This document shows positions 49,384 to 58,287 of a stretch of DNA of 64,000 nt, piece by piece; the first letter of the stretch is position 1, and the number at the start of each line of letters is the position of its first letter. This DNA comes from Stenotrophomonas rhizophila (lineage in GTDB: Bacteria > Pseudomonadota > Gammaproteobacteria > Xanthomonadales > Xanthomonadaceae), in contig NZ_RCDC01000004.1 of the NCBI RefSeq assembly GCF_003651185.1, positions 1,226,659 through 1,290,658 on the forward strand, in the 5' to 3' direction. A program made the position numbers and the translations under genes. The notes below the pieces were generated by a model that was not told the origin of the DNA, did no database searches, and saw only the letters and a program-made list of their open reading frames with translations.

Positions 49384-50300
49384 GCGCGGACCCGGCTGAC
49401 CAGCAGCACGCCGAGCAGGACCAGGGCCGTGCCGAGGATCTGCCACGGCCCCATGGGTTCGTCGAGCAGCCATAGACTCATCACGATGGTGGAGACCGGA
49501 CCGAGCATACCCACCTGGGCGGCCAGCGACGAACCGATCCGCTTCACCGCCAGCATGATCGCCATCACCGGCAGCACCGTGCAGACCGTGGCATTGATCA
49601 GCGACAGCCAGTACACCGGCGTGGGCGCCTGGCCCAGCGCGGCCATCGGGTGGAGCACCGCGAAGTGCAGCACGCACAGCACGCAGGCCACGCAGCTGGC
49701 ATAGGCGGTCAGGCGGATCGCACCGATCCGGGCCACCACCTGGCCACTGCCGAACAGATACAGCGCATAGCTCAGCGCGCTGGCGAACACCAGCGCACTG
49801 CCCAGCACGATGCGCCCGCCTTCCAGCTGCAGGTCATGGCCGAAGGCCAGCAGGACGCCGAGATAGCTGAGCACCAGCGCCGCCACCTGCCAGCGACCGG
49901 GGCGCTTTTTCAGCAGGACCAGGCTGATCAGCAGCACCAGGGTCGGGTTCAAGTACAGGATCAGCCGTTCCAGTGTCACGCTGATGTACTGCAGGCCCTG
50001 GAAGTCCAGCAGGCTGGACAGGTAGTAACCGGTGAAGCCCAGCCACACCACCCGCCCGCGGTCGCCCCACGACAGCGCCGGCGCGCGCCGGGCCGACCAC
50101 ACCGCCAACACCGCGAAAAGCGGAAAGGCCATCAGCATCCGCAGCGCGAGCAGCGTGGTGGCGTCCACGCCATGCCGATAGGCGAGTTTGACGATGACCG
50201 CCTTGCCCGAGGCCGCGATCGCGCCGATCGCGGCCAGTGCGATACCGCCGGCGGCGATGCGGCTGGAGGACGTGGGCAGCGAGGAGGCGGGAGAGGACAT
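49380..50300 (-). CDS. EamA/DMT family transporter
   Basis: A 306-residue membrane protein with about ten hydrophobic segments in two EamA repeats, the first starting IALAAIGAIAASGKAVIVKL and the second around GSALVFASALSYALYLFGSG. Each repeat ends in a glutamate/arginine loop as usual (FQGLQYISVTLERLILYLNP). The family exports small metabolites, and the substrate is unknown. The start ATG at 50300 has GAGAGG upstream. It overlaps the ATL gene by 4 bp. Confidence 0.87.
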   Translation of the reverse strand: MSSPASSLPTSSSRIAAGGIALAAIGAIAASGKAVIVKLAYRHGVDATTLLALRMLMAFPLFAVLAVWSARRAPALSWGDRGRVVWLGFTGYYLSSLLDFQGLQYISVTLERLILYLNPTLVLLISLVLLKKRPGRWQVAALVLSYLGVLLAFGHDLQLEGGRIVLGSALVFASALSYALYLFGSGQVVARIGAIRLTAYASCVACVLCVLHFAVLHPMAALGQAPTPVYWLSLINATVCTVLPVMAIMLAVKRIGSSLAAQVGMLGPVSTIVMSLWLLDEPMGPWQILGTALVLLGVLLVSRVRA

Positions 50301-50422
50301 CAGGACGGCGGACAGCCGCACGGAGGCGGCTGGGCAGCAGGTGGGGCGGCCATTGTCGCATGCGTGGCGGCACTCCCGGATCCCTGCTGCGGCTGCGGCA
50401 GGTGCACGCCGCTGATGCGCGT

Positions 50423-51784
50423 TCAGCGCATCAGTACGACTTCTTCTGCGGAGGTTGGATGGATCGCCACGGTGTCGTCGAACTGGGCCTTGGTCACACC
50501 CATCTTCACCGCCAGCGCGAACCCCTGCAGGATTTCATCCGCAGACTCGCCCAGCAGGTGCACGCCGACCACGCGCTCGTCCTCGCCCACGCAGACCAGC
50601 TTGAACAGGCTGCGTTGGGTACCGTCAGCCAACGCCTGCAGCATCGGGCGGAAGTTGCTGCGGTACACGCGCACATCGCCGTATCTCGCACAGGCCTCTT
50701 CTTCGCTCAGCCCCACCGCGCCCAGGGCCGGATGCGAGAACACCACACTGGCCACGTTTTCATAGTCCATCTTCGCCTGGGGCTGGCCACCGAACAGGCG
50801 GTCCATCAGCTTGCGCGCCGCGGCGATCGCCACCGGGGTCAGGCCAACCTTGCCGGCGATGTCGCCCACCGCATGCACGCTGGGTACCGCGGTGGTCTGC
50901 CACGCGTCGACCTCGACCTCGCCCTTCTCACCGACCACCACACCCACGGCCTCCAGCCCGAGATCGGCACTGTTACCGCGCCGGCCAGTGGCGAAGAACA
51001 CGGCATCGAAGTGACCATCGGCGGGCCCGTCGTGCCCGAGCGCCACCACCGCATCACCATCACGCTGCAACTCACGCAGGCGATACCCGAAATGGAGCTG
51101 GACGCCCTGATGGCGAAGATTATCGGCGAGCTGTCCGGTCAGTTCCGCATCGAAGCGCTCCAGCAACCGTTCACCACGGACCAGCAGGGTCACGCGGCTG
51201 CCGAGCGCCTGCAGCAGCCCGGCCAGCTCCACTGCGATGTAGCCACCGCCCACGATCGCGACCCGCTCCGGCGCACTGCACAGATTGAAGAAATCATCGG
51301 AGACCAGGCCCAGTTCGGCACCGGGAATGTCCGGGCGCTGGGGATGGGCACCGGTTGCGATCAGAATGTGCGAGGCGCTGATCCGTACACCATCGCTGCA
51401 CTCCACGGTGTGCGCATCCACGAGGCGGCCACGACGCGGCACCCGTACCACCTTGTTTTCATCCAGGCGCTTGAGATAGCTGGCATGGATGTTGGCAATG
51501 TACGCCTGGCGATGTACCACCAGCTCTTTCCAATCCAGTGATGGGCGCACCGGCACATCGAATCCCATCGCTGCAGCCAGGCCGATGCGTCCGGACAGAT
51601 CGGCGGCGAGCCACATCGCCTTCTTCGGCACGCAGCCGACATTGACGCAGGTGCCGCCGAGCTCGCCCGGCTCCAGCATCGCTACCCGCTGGCCGTGCTG
51701 CGCGGCGCGGAACGCCGCGGCCAGGCCGCCGGAACCACCGCCCAGCACGATCAGGTCATAGTCGTATTGCATCGTCATTGGCAT
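50423..51784 (-). CDS. gor: Glutathione-disulfide reductase
   Basis: An FAD- and NADPH-dependent disulfide reductase that regenerates reduced glutathione. The 453-residue protein has the FAD loop LIVLGGGSGGLAAA, the redox-active pair in GGTCVNVGCVPKK, the NADPH-binding VGGGYIAVELAG and the C-terminal HPTSAEE with the catalytic His and Glu. Three in-frame ATGs (51784, 51778, 51772) compete; the first is given. It overlaps the end of a relic reading frame. Confidence 0.93.
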   Translation of the reverse strand: MPMTMQYDYDLIVLGGGSGGLAAAFRAAQHGQRVAMLEPGELGGTCVNVGCVPKKAMWLAADLSGRIGLAAAMGFDVPVRPSLDWKELVVHRQAYIANIHASYLKRLDENKVVRVPRRGRLVDAHTVECSDGVRISASHILIATGAHPQRPDIPGAELGLVSDDFFNLCSAPERVAIVGGGYIAVELAGLLQALGSRVTLLVRGERLLERFDAELTGQLADNLRHQGVQLHFGYRLRELQRDGDAVVALGHDGPADGHFDAVFFATGRRGNSADLGLEAVGVVVGEKGEVEVDAWQTTAVPSVHAVGDIAGKVGLTPVAIAAARKLMDRLFGGQPQAKMDYENVASVVFSHPALGAVGLSEEEACARYGDVRVYRSNFRPMLQALADGTQRSLFKLVCVGEDERVVGVHLLGESADEILQGFALAVKMGVTKAQFDDTVAIHPTSAEEVVLMR

Positions 51785-51933
51785 CGCTCAACTCGGTAAG
51801 GGGCAGGACCGATCACCGGCGCGCGGCCGTTGATCAGGTCTGCCATCAACTGGCCGGTGCCGACGCTCATGCTCCTGCCCAGCATGCCACGACCGGCTGC
51901 GATCCAGACGTGAGGGTGCGCGGCACCGCCGTG
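51775..51933 (-). pseudogene. C-terminal relic of a DadA-type FAD-dependent oxidoreductase
   Basis: Between the DUF418 stop and the gor start an open stretch on the minus strand encodes HPHVWIAAGRGMLGRSMSVG, followed by TGQLMADLINGRAPVIGPAP and YRVER. This matches the C-terminal signature of D-amino acid dehydrogenase/glycine oxidase relatives (W-x-A-x-G-x-GMLG, then ADL-x-GR-x-P and APYR). About 48 codons remain, with no start and no FAD-binding N-terminus, so it is a decayed gene end. The name is by family pattern only. Confidence 0.7.
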
Positions 51934-53181
51934 TCAGGCCCGGCGCAACGGCGGCCACTGCAGATAGGTCATCGCGCGCCAGATCCACTCCAGCGGCCCG
52001 AACCGGAAGTACCGCAGCCACGCATGGCTGATCGCGAGCTGCAGCGCGAACAGCGCCAGCGCGAACGGGATCTGCCACAGCCGCGGCATCGTTTCGAACG
52101 CGCCCCATCCATAGCCATAGAACACCCAGGTACAGACCAGCGACTGGCCGATGTAATGCGTGAGCGCCATCCGCCCCATCGGCGCCAGCATCTGCAGGCG
52201 TGCGCGCCAGTGCACGATCCAGGCCAGATAGCCCAGGCACATCAGCAGCCCGGCCAGTGCACTGATCGCATACGCCACGCCGCTGCGCAGATCCAGCGTG
52301 CCAGGTGCCTGATAGGGGTGCCAGATCGCACTGCCCAGCATCAGCACCAGCCCGACCGGCAACGCGATCCAGCGCAGCCGTGCATACAGCCGCGCAAACC
52401 GCTCGGGTTCGGCCAGCGCGCCACTGCGCGCGAACCAACTGCCGATCAGGAACATGCCCAGCACTTCCGGACCGATCACGAAGATGCCCGACAGCATCGC
52501 GCCGAGATCACGCAGGCGCTGTCCCACCGCCTGCCCCCAGCTGCCATGCGCGTACGCCTGGCGCTGCAGCTCGATCGTGCGTTGGGCCTGGGCGATGGCC
52601 TCGCGCAGCGGTTCCTGCGTGTGCTCCATGCTGGCCATCCAGCTCATCAACGCCCCCAGCACCAGCACCAGGGCGGCAGCGCCCAGATAGCTGATCGCGC
52701 CCATCGCGGGCAACCAACTGCGCGGCGCCTCGCGGCAGGCGAGCAGCAGCAGCGAGATCAACGCGTAGATCACCAGGATGTCGCCGGACCACACCAGCAC
52801 CGCGTGGCACAGGCCGATCAGCAGCAGTGCCGCACTGCGGCGCAGATAGAACGGTGCGAATGCGCGACCGGCCGCGTCGGCGCGCTGCGCCATGACCGAG
52901 AACCCCGCGCCGAACAGCAGCGAGAACAGGGTGAAGAACTTGCCCTGGACCAGCACGTAGATGGCCGCATCGGCCCAGTAGTCCGCGCCCTGCCAATGCG
53001 GATCGATGCCGGTGAAGGACAGGTCCAGCGGACCGCTGAAGGCCTCCATGTTCATCAGCAGGATGCCCAGCAGCGCGAACCCGCGCAGGATGTCGATGAC
53101 GGCGATGCGCTCGTGGGCACCCACCGGCTGCAAAGGAGAAGAAGCTGCGTTCACAGGCAATCCGCTGACCAGGCCCGCCAT
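51934..53181 (-). CDS. DUF418 family polytopic membrane protein
   Basis: A 415-residue membrane protein with about ten hydrophobic segments. The N-terminal RIAVIDILRGFALLGILLMN and the C-terminal MGRMALTHYIGQSLVCTWVFYGYGWG, RLWQIPFALALFALQLAISHAWLRYFRFGPLEWIWR are the DUF418 hallmarks. Members resemble acyltransferase-3 membrane proteins; function unknown. The start may be the ATG at 53181 or a GTG at 53154. It abuts the relic of an oxidoreductase gene. Confidence 0.87.
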   Translation of the reverse strand: MAGLVSGLPVNAASSPLQPVGAHERIAVIDILRGFALLGILLMNMEAFSGPLDLSFTGIDPHWQGADYWADAAIYVLVQGKFFTLFSLLFGAGFSVMAQRADAAGRAFAPFYLRRSAALLLIGLCHAVLVWSGDILVIYALISLLLLACREAPRSWLPAMGAISYLGAAALVLVLGALMSWMASMEHTQEPLREAIAQAQRTIELQRQAYAHGSWGQAVGQRLRDLGAMLSGIFVIGPEVLGMFLIGSWFARSGALAEPERFARLYARLRWIALPVGLVLMLGSAIWHPYQAPGTLDLRSGVAYAISALAGLLMCLGYLAWIVHWRARLQMLAPMGRMALTHYIGQSLVCTWVFYGYGWGAFETMPRLWQIPFALALFALQLAISHAWLRYFRFGPLEWIWRAMTYLQWPPLRRA

Positions 53182-53217
53182 TATGCCGTGCGCGCGGGGG
53201 CCTGCCGCACGAACGAA

Positions 53218-53241
53218 AACGGCCCGCCGAAGCGGGCCGTT
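53218..53241 (-). terminator. Terminator of the slyD-like gene
   Basis: The stem AACGGCCCGC-CGAA-GCGGGCCGTT lies 24 bp after the stop; on the minus strand it continues into TTCGTTCG. Confidence 0.75.
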
Positions 53242-53264
53242 GGATCAACGAGGGATTACAGCAC

Positions 53265-53744
53265 TCAGTGCTGGTGGCCGCCGTCGCCGTGCACGTGGCC
53301 GTGCTCGATTTCTTCCTTGCTGGCTTCGCGCACGTCAACGATCTCCACGTTGAAGTGCAGGTCCTTGCCGGCCATCGGGTGGTTCAGGTCGACATCGACC
53401 ACGCTCATGCCGACCTTCTCGACGGTGACCGCGCGCGGGCCAAAGTTGGTCTGCAGCACGACCTGCTGGCCCGGCACCAGCTTGCTGGTGCCGAAGTGCT
53501 TCTTGGGCACGCGCTGGGTCAGGCCTTCGCGGCGCTCGCCGTAGGCATCGGTCGCCTTCACGTCCACCTCGAAGGTGGCGCCGGCTTCCTTGTCCATCAT
53601 GGCGTTTTCCAGGCCCGGGATGATGTTGCCGTGGCCGATCAGGATCGCCAGCGGATCACGGTCCTTGGAGCTCTCGATCGGCTCCTGGCCCTGCTCGGCG
53701 ACGGTGTAATGGAAACGGACGACGCGGTCTTTTTCGATCTTCAT
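53265..53744 (-). CDS. FKBP-type peptidyl-prolyl isomerase, SlyD-like
   Basis: A 159-residue folding helper with proline isomerase and chaperone activity. The FKBP core is split around an insert-in-flap domain (AYGERREGLTQRVPKKHFG to NHPMAGKDLHFNVEI), as in SlyD. The C-terminus is a short metal-binding His tail (HGHVHGDGGHQH). It starts at the ATG 53742-53744 (MKIEKDRVVRFHY). Confidence 0.93.
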   Translation of the reverse strand: MKIEKDRVVRFHYTVAEQGQEPIESSKDRDPLAILIGHGNIIPGLENAMMDKEAGATFEVDVKATDAYGERREGLTQRVPKKHFGTSKLVPGQQVVLQTNFGPRAVTVEKVGMSVVDVDLNHPMAGKDLHFNVEIVDVREASKEEIEHGHVHGDGGHQH

Positions 53745-53855
53745 GCGCAACTCTGGTCTGGAGACTGCCGAGGGCAGACGGGTGAGGCGGGTTGTGGCCT
53801 GCCGGATACGCCGCCATCATGACGGCCTTCTAAGGTCGCGCATTATCCGGACAAC

Positions 53856-54395
53856 ATGCACATGACGCCAGTTTCGCGCCTGACCCGCCTGCCCGGCCGC
53901 CTGGCCCTGCTGGCGATCATCGCCCTGCTGAGCGCCTGTGGCGGCGGCAAGACCACCCGCCCGGCCCCGCCGCCCGCCTCCACCCAGGTATGGCCCAGCG
54001 TGGCCCCGAACGACCCGCAGGCCGCCAACGCAGTGCTGATGCGCGCCATCGGCCTGGTGGGCACGCCCTACCGTTACGGCGGCAACACCCCGGAATCCGG
54101 CTTCGACTGCAGCGGCCTGGTCGCCTATGTCTACCGCGAGATGCTTGATCTGCGCCTGCCGCGCACCTCGCGCGATCTGGCCGCCGTGCAGGGGCCGAAG
54201 ATCGATCCCAAGCGCCTGGCGCCGGGCGATCTGGTGTTTTTCGGCACCAAGGGCAACGTGTTCCATGTCGGCATCTATGTCGGTGAAGGCCGCTTCGTGC
54301 ACGCCCCCAGCACCGGCGGCACCGTCCGGCTGGACTCGCTCGGCGGTCCCTACTGGAAGGACCACTACACGGGGGCGAAACGCGTCCTTAACTAA
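53856..54395 (+). CDS. NlpC/P60 cysteine peptidase, lipoprotein
   Basis: A predicted D,L-endopeptidase that trims peptidoglycan peptides. The 179-residue protein has a lipobox signal sequence ending LLSAC (Cys28), a short Pro-rich linker, then the NlpC/P60 domain: GTPYRYGGNTPESGFDCSGLV with catalytic Cys85, His137 in VFHVGIYVG and His149 in FVHAPST. It is followed by a paralogue on the same strand. Confidence 0.92.
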   Translation: MHMTPVSRLTRLPGRLALLAIIALLSACGGGKTTRPAPPPASTQVWPSVAPNDPQAANAVLMRAIGLVGTPYRYGGNTPESGFDCSGLVAYVYREMLDLRLPRTSRDLAAVQGPKIDPKRLAPGDLVFFGTKGNVFHVGIYVGEGRFVHAPSTGGTVRLDSLGGPYWKDHYTGAKRVLN

Positions 54396-54420
54396 CCTGA
54401 ACAGGGGTAAGGTCCAATTT

Positions 54421-54436
54421 TGTGACCAACATCACA
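54421..54436 (+). promoter_or_regulatory. Perfect CRP/Clp-type operator
   Basis: The sequence TGTGACCAACATCACA is an exact TGTGA-N6-TCACA box. It lies 91 bp before the second NlpC/P60 start in an AT-rich promoter region that contains TACCTAATC as a possible -10. In xanthomonads the CRP homologue Clp uses this box and is blocked by cyclic di-GMP. Confidence 0.75.
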
Positions 54437-54526
54437 TAGTTGTAAACGAAAAATTAACGGAATTTGTACCTAATCACTGCGCTTACACGGCATCATCACC
54501 CATCGTTTTTATTCAGTGACCGCCGC

Positions 54527-55303
54527 GTGACGACAGACGACCTGACGTGCAAAGGCCAGACCGCCGCCATCCGGCGACGCGCCCGCCCCGCTTTCCTCGC
54601 TGCAGCACTCTGCCTGGCCAGCCTTCCGGCCTGGGCGCAGTCCGCACCGACGACCGCTCCCGAGGTTGCTGCATCCCCCGTCACTGTCACCCCCGATTCT
54701 TCCGCGCCGGCCAAGCCCAAGGCTGATGCGCCGGCCCGCAGCAAGGCCGATGCCGCTGCCAGCGCCACCCTCGCCGCCCTGCTTCCGCACCTGGCCGCCA
54801 ACGACACCATCCCGCTCATGGACCGCTCGGCGATGTTCGCCGGTGATCTGAGCCGCCTGCTCGCCAACTACGACGCCAGCACCGGCGCCATTACCGTGGC
54901 CGGCGACGCCGCCGAAAACGGCAAGGTCCAGTCCCTGCTGCGCCGTGCGATGACCCTGCTCGGCACCCCGTACCGCTGGGGTGGCACCTCGCCGGACAGT
55001 GGTTTCGACTGCAGCGGCCTGGTCGGCTATGTATTCCGCACCGCGCTGGGCGTGGAACTGCCGCGCGTGTCGCGCGAAATGGCCCATGACGGCGCGGCCG
55101 AACTGATCAACGACCGCAACGCCCTGGCGGCGGGCGACCTGGTGTTCTTCGGCCGCAAGGGCCGGGTCGACCACGTCGGCATCTATGTCGGCGAAGGTCG
55201 CTTCCTGCATGCCCCGAGCACCGGCAAGGACGTCCGCGTCGACAGCCTGGTCAGCGGCTACTGGGGCGGCAAGTTCATGCAGGCCCGCCGCGTCGATCTC
55301 TGA
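54527..55303 (+). CDS. NlpC/P60 cysteine peptidase, secreted paralogue
   Basis: A 258-residue relative of the preceding gene product. From a GTG at 54527 it has a basic N-terminus and signal sequence (PAFLAAALCLASLPAWA). A region of Pro/Ala/Lys linker and a helical segment (~80-140) follow, then the catalytic domain with Cys162 (FDCSGLV), His216 (VDHVGIYVG) and His228 (FLHAPST). It has no lipobox, so it is predicted to be free in the periplasm or secreted. Its promoter has a Clp-type box. Start moderately sure. Confidence 0.88.
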   Translation: MTTDDLTCKGQTAAIRRRARPAFLAAALCLASLPAWAQSAPTTAPEVAASPVTVTPDSSAPAKPKADAPARSKADAAASATLAALLPHLAANDTIPLMDRSAMFAGDLSRLLANYDASTGAITVAGDAAENGKVQSLLRRAMTLLGTPYRWGGTSPDSGFDCSGLVGYVFRTALGVELPRVSREMAHDGAAELINDRNALAAGDLVFFGRKGRVDHVGIYVGEGRFLHAPSTGKDVRVDSLVSGYWGGKFMQARRVDL

Positions 55304-55328
55304 CGCGCCCTGCTGAACCGATGGATCG

Positions 55329-55356
55329 AAGGCCGCTGCCCCGCAGCGGCCTTTTT
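55329..55356 (+). terminator. Rho-independent terminator
   Basis: The hairpin AAGGCCGCTG-CCCC-GCAGCGGCCTTTTT with its T-run lies 26 bp after the second NlpC/P60 stop. Confidence 0.88.
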
Positions 55357-55548
55357 CGTTGGGCCCGGCGATGGCCGCTGACCGGCCCAACCCGCGTTCC
55401 TTTCTCTGTCACCGCCTGTTTTCCAGCGGGCGACACGCCCGGCGCACGCGCGCCGCGGCGGGGGACGGACCCGGACGTGGGGCGGCACGTCCTGGGCAAC
55501 CGATCAGGCAGCAGACACCGCCCGTGATCCTCGTCGACAAGGTGACGC

Positions 55549-56886
55549 ATGGCGGCTGTCCCCGATTTTCCTGCCCGGTGTGTGATCTGGTTTGGGCAAC
55601 CCCTCGCGCTTGAACGGGCGACGCTGGCTGCGGCCGGCTGGCAGGTGCGCGGCGTCGCCCCCGAGCAGTGCGCCGGCATCGGCATGCGTGGCAGCGATCA
55701 GGTCGTCGGCCTGCTGGACCTGCGTACCGTGGTCCCGGCCAACCTGGCCCACCTGCAACAGCTGCTGGTCGACCACCGCCACATGAGCCTGCTGGCGTTG
55801 TTGCCGGCCGCTCCGCTGCGCGCCTCGCCGGTGCTGGATGCGCTGCTCGCCGCCTGTGTGGATACCTACACCGCCCCGATCGATCTGCCGCGCGTCGTGC
55901 AGCGGCTGCAGCAGCTGGCGGGCGCCGAACCCCTGCCCGCGCCCCATGGCCCGCAGTCCCTGATCGGCGACAGCGCGGTCCTGCAGGTCACCCGCGCGGC
56001 CATCCGCAAGTACGCACCGGTAGACCTGCCGGTACTGATCACCGGCGAAACCGGCACCGGCAAGGAACTCGCGGCACAGGCACTGCACGCGCTGTCCGCG
56101 CGCCACGCGCGTCCCTTCCTGGCGGTGAACTGCGGCGCCATCCCGGCCGCGCTCGTCCAGTCCGAGCTGTTCGGCCACGAGCGGGGCGCCTTCACCGGTG
56201 CGGCAACGCGGCGCCTGGGCCTGTTTGAATCGGCCAGTGGCGGCACCGTATTCCTGGACGAGATCGGCGACCTGCCGCTGGATGCGCAGACCAATCTGCT
56301 GCGTGTACTGCAGGAAGGCACCGTCGAACGCGTCGGCAGCAACCGGCCGCTGGCGGTGGATGTGCGTGTGTTGGCCGCCACCCACGTCGATCTTGAAGCC
56401 GCGGTCGAACAGGGCCACTTCCGGCGCGATCTGTTCTATCGGCTCAACGTGCTGCGCCTGCCCCTGCCACCGCTGCGCGAGCGCGGCACGGATATCGCGA
56501 TGCTGGCCCAGCATTTTCTCGCCAGCTTCCGGCATCGCCACGTCACCCGGGCGCGTGGCTTCACCGCCGATGCCGTCCAGGCGCTGGAGCGCTTTGCATG
56601 GCCGGGCAATGTGCGCGAGCTGCTCAACCGGGTGCAGCGTGCAGCGATCGTCAGCGATGCCGAACTGATCACCGCCGCGGATCTGGAGTTGAGCCAGCCG
56701 CTGCTGCCCATCACCGCGCACGGCCTGCACGGCGCAAAGCAGGTCGCCGAACGCGAGACCCTGCTGCATGCCCTGCGCCAGAACGACTTCAACATCGCCG
56801 CCTGCGCCCGCCACATGCAGGTCTCGCGGGTGACTGTCTACCGGCTGTGCCGCAAGCACCAGCTGGCGCTCCCCGAACTGCGCTGA
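55549..56886 (+). CDS. Sigma-54-dependent transcriptional activator with degenerate receiver domain (VpsR-like)
   Basis: A 445-residue enhancer-binding protein. Residues 1-125 look like a receiver fold without the usual acidic pocket (no paired acidic residues after strand 1; Ala-Pro where Lys-Pro is expected), similar in layout to VpsR. The AAA+ domain has Walker A GETGTGKE (166-173), the sigma-54 contact loop GAFTGA (213-218) and Walker B FLDEIGD. The C-terminal Fis-type helix-turn-helix is near 412-436 (NIAACARHMQVSRVTVYRL). It converges on the amyloid-like operon whose first gene has a sigma-54 promoter, so it is the likely activator. Confidence 0.9.
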   Translation: MAAVPDFPARCVIWFGQPLALERATLAAAGWQVRGVAPEQCAGIGMRGSDQVVGLLDLRTVVPANLAHLQQLLVDHRHMSLLALLPAAPLRASPVLDALLAACVDTYTAPIDLPRVVQRLQQLAGAEPLPAPHGPQSLIGDSAVLQVTRAAIRKYAPVDLPVLITGETGTGKELAAQALHALSARHARPFLAVNCGAIPAALVQSELFGHERGAFTGAATRRLGLFESASGGTVFLDEIGDLPLDAQTNLLRVLQEGTVERVGSNRPLAVDVRVLAATHVDLEAAVEQGHFRRDLFYRLNVLRLPLPPLRERGTDIAMLAQHFLASFRHRHVTRARGFTADAVQALERFAWPGNVRELLNRVQRAAIVSDAELITAADLELSQPLLPITAHGLHGAKQVAERETLLHALRQNDFNIAACARHMQVSRVTVYRLCRKHQLALPELR

Positions 56887-56922
56887 CCCCTGGACGGTGG
56901 CGTAGCCCCCTGCGCAGCGCGC

Positions 56923-58239
56923 CTACAAGCTGTACGGCACCTTGAAGGCCAGGGTGAAGTCCGGTGCATCCGGGGTCAGGCCGATGCCCAGCAGGCTCAC
57001 CAGCGTGGTTTTCTGGTTGAGGGCGTAGGTGATGCCCAGGTTGAGCGTGCCCGCGTTGGCGTCACTGCCGATCACCTTCAGCCACTGGCCGTTCTTGTAG
57101 CGCGTGGAGGCGCGCGCGCTCAGCTTGTCGCTGAAGGAGATGCTCAGGCTGGTGCGCTCGTTGAACGCGAACGCTACGCCGGCACCGAAGTAATACGAAC
57201 CGCCCAGCTTCACATCCCCCGGGTTGGTGGTGTCCGGGTTCGCATCGATGTCATCGAAGCTGCGCGGGAAGGAATGGATGTAACCGATGTTGGCGAACAG
57301 GATCGCCGGATCGGCGGTCTTCACTGCGGACAGCCCGACGTTGGCCTGCCACACCCCGTTGCCGGTGGGCTGCTGCTCGGGCACGGCGAAGCGGATGAAG
57401 TCATCGTCGTCGCGCTCGAGCACCTTCCAGTCCAGCCCATACGGTGCACGCCCGGTCGGCGCGGTCGCGCCCACGGTCAGCACGGTTTCCGGCAGCCGCC
57501 CACGTTCGGCGAACAACCGATAGTTGGCGCTCACGCCAACATCGCCGATGCCGTTGCCGGTGGTTTCTTCCTGCGCGATCGCCGCCGCGGAACCGCCGGC
57601 GCCGCCCTTCTGGAACACGGTCTTGCGAGCGAGATACGGGACGTCCAGGTTCAAGGTAAGGCGCGGACTGACACCCCAGCGCGCGGCCAGGTTGTAGGTC
57701 AGCGTGTCCGACTCGACGTTCTCGATGGCGATGTTGCCCAGGAAGATCGCATCCAACGCCAGGAAGCCGTTGAGGCTGAGTTGCTTGCGGTCATAGCGCG
57801 CGTAGGACAGGCTGTTTTCGATCGTGAAGCGGCGACTGAACAGCGCGGCCTGCTGCTGTTTGACGTCATCCACGCTGCGCCGCGATTCCTGTTTGGCCTG
57901 CTGCGCTTCGGCCGCCGAGCTGGCGTAACCATCGGCGCTGGCCGGTGCGGCGGGCGTGCCAGCCGGCAGGGCCTGTTGAGGTGGAGGTGCGGCACCGGCG
58001 ACCGGCGCGGTCTTGCCGGTCAACCGCGCCTGCATGGCCTGCACCTGCATGTCCAGCTCGCGCAGGCGGCGTACTTCCTGCGCGTAATTGGCTTTCAGGC
58101 TTTCCAGCTGCGCCATCAAGGCCTTGACGTCGGCTGCGTCATCGGGCGCCGGCTGTTGTGCCTGTGCCTGGGCGGACGCAGCCGCCATGAGTGCCAGCGC
58201 CGCCAGCGCCAGCGGTGTTGCGCGGATCATCGTGTGCAT
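56923..58239 (-). CDS. Outer-membrane secretion pore of the amyloid-like operon (FapF-like)
   Basis: A 438-residue protein with a signal peptide (LALAALALMAAASAQA). An N-terminal coiled coil follows (VKALMAQLESLKANYAQEV, LRELDMQVQAMQARL, residues ~38-78), then a Pro/Ala linker and a beta-rich domain from ~130 to the end, with alternating strands (LNLDVPYLARKTVF, LGITYALNQKTTLVSLLG) and a terminal strand FTLAFKVPYSL. Coiled coil plus barrel and position as last gene match Pseudomonas FapF, which exports Fap fibre proteins. Identity to FapF was not measured. Confidence 0.75.
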   Translation of the reverse strand: MHTMIRATPLALAALALMAAASAQAQAQQPAPDDAADVKALMAQLESLKANYAQEVRRLRELDMQVQAMQARLTGKTAPVAGAAPPPQQALPAGTPAAPASADGYASSAAEAQQAKQESRRSVDDVKQQQAALFSRRFTIENSLSYARYDRKQLSLNGFLALDAIFLGNIAIENVESDTLTYNLAARWGVSPRLTLNLDVPYLARKTVFQKGGAGGSAAAIAQEETTGNGIGDVGVSANYRLFAERGRLPETVLTVGATAPTGRAPYGLDWKVLERDDDDFIRFAVPEQQPTGNGVWQANVGLSAVKTADPAILFANIGYIHSFPRSFDDIDANPDTTNPGDVKLGGSYYFGAGVAFAFNERTSLSISFSDKLSARASTRYKNGQWLKVIGSDANAGTLNLGITYALNQKTTLVSLLGIGLTPDAPDFTLAFKVPYSL

Positions 58240-58287
58240 TGCCTTGGCCCACTGTTGTGTTGTCGCTCCCCCTGCCGTGCCGCAAGC

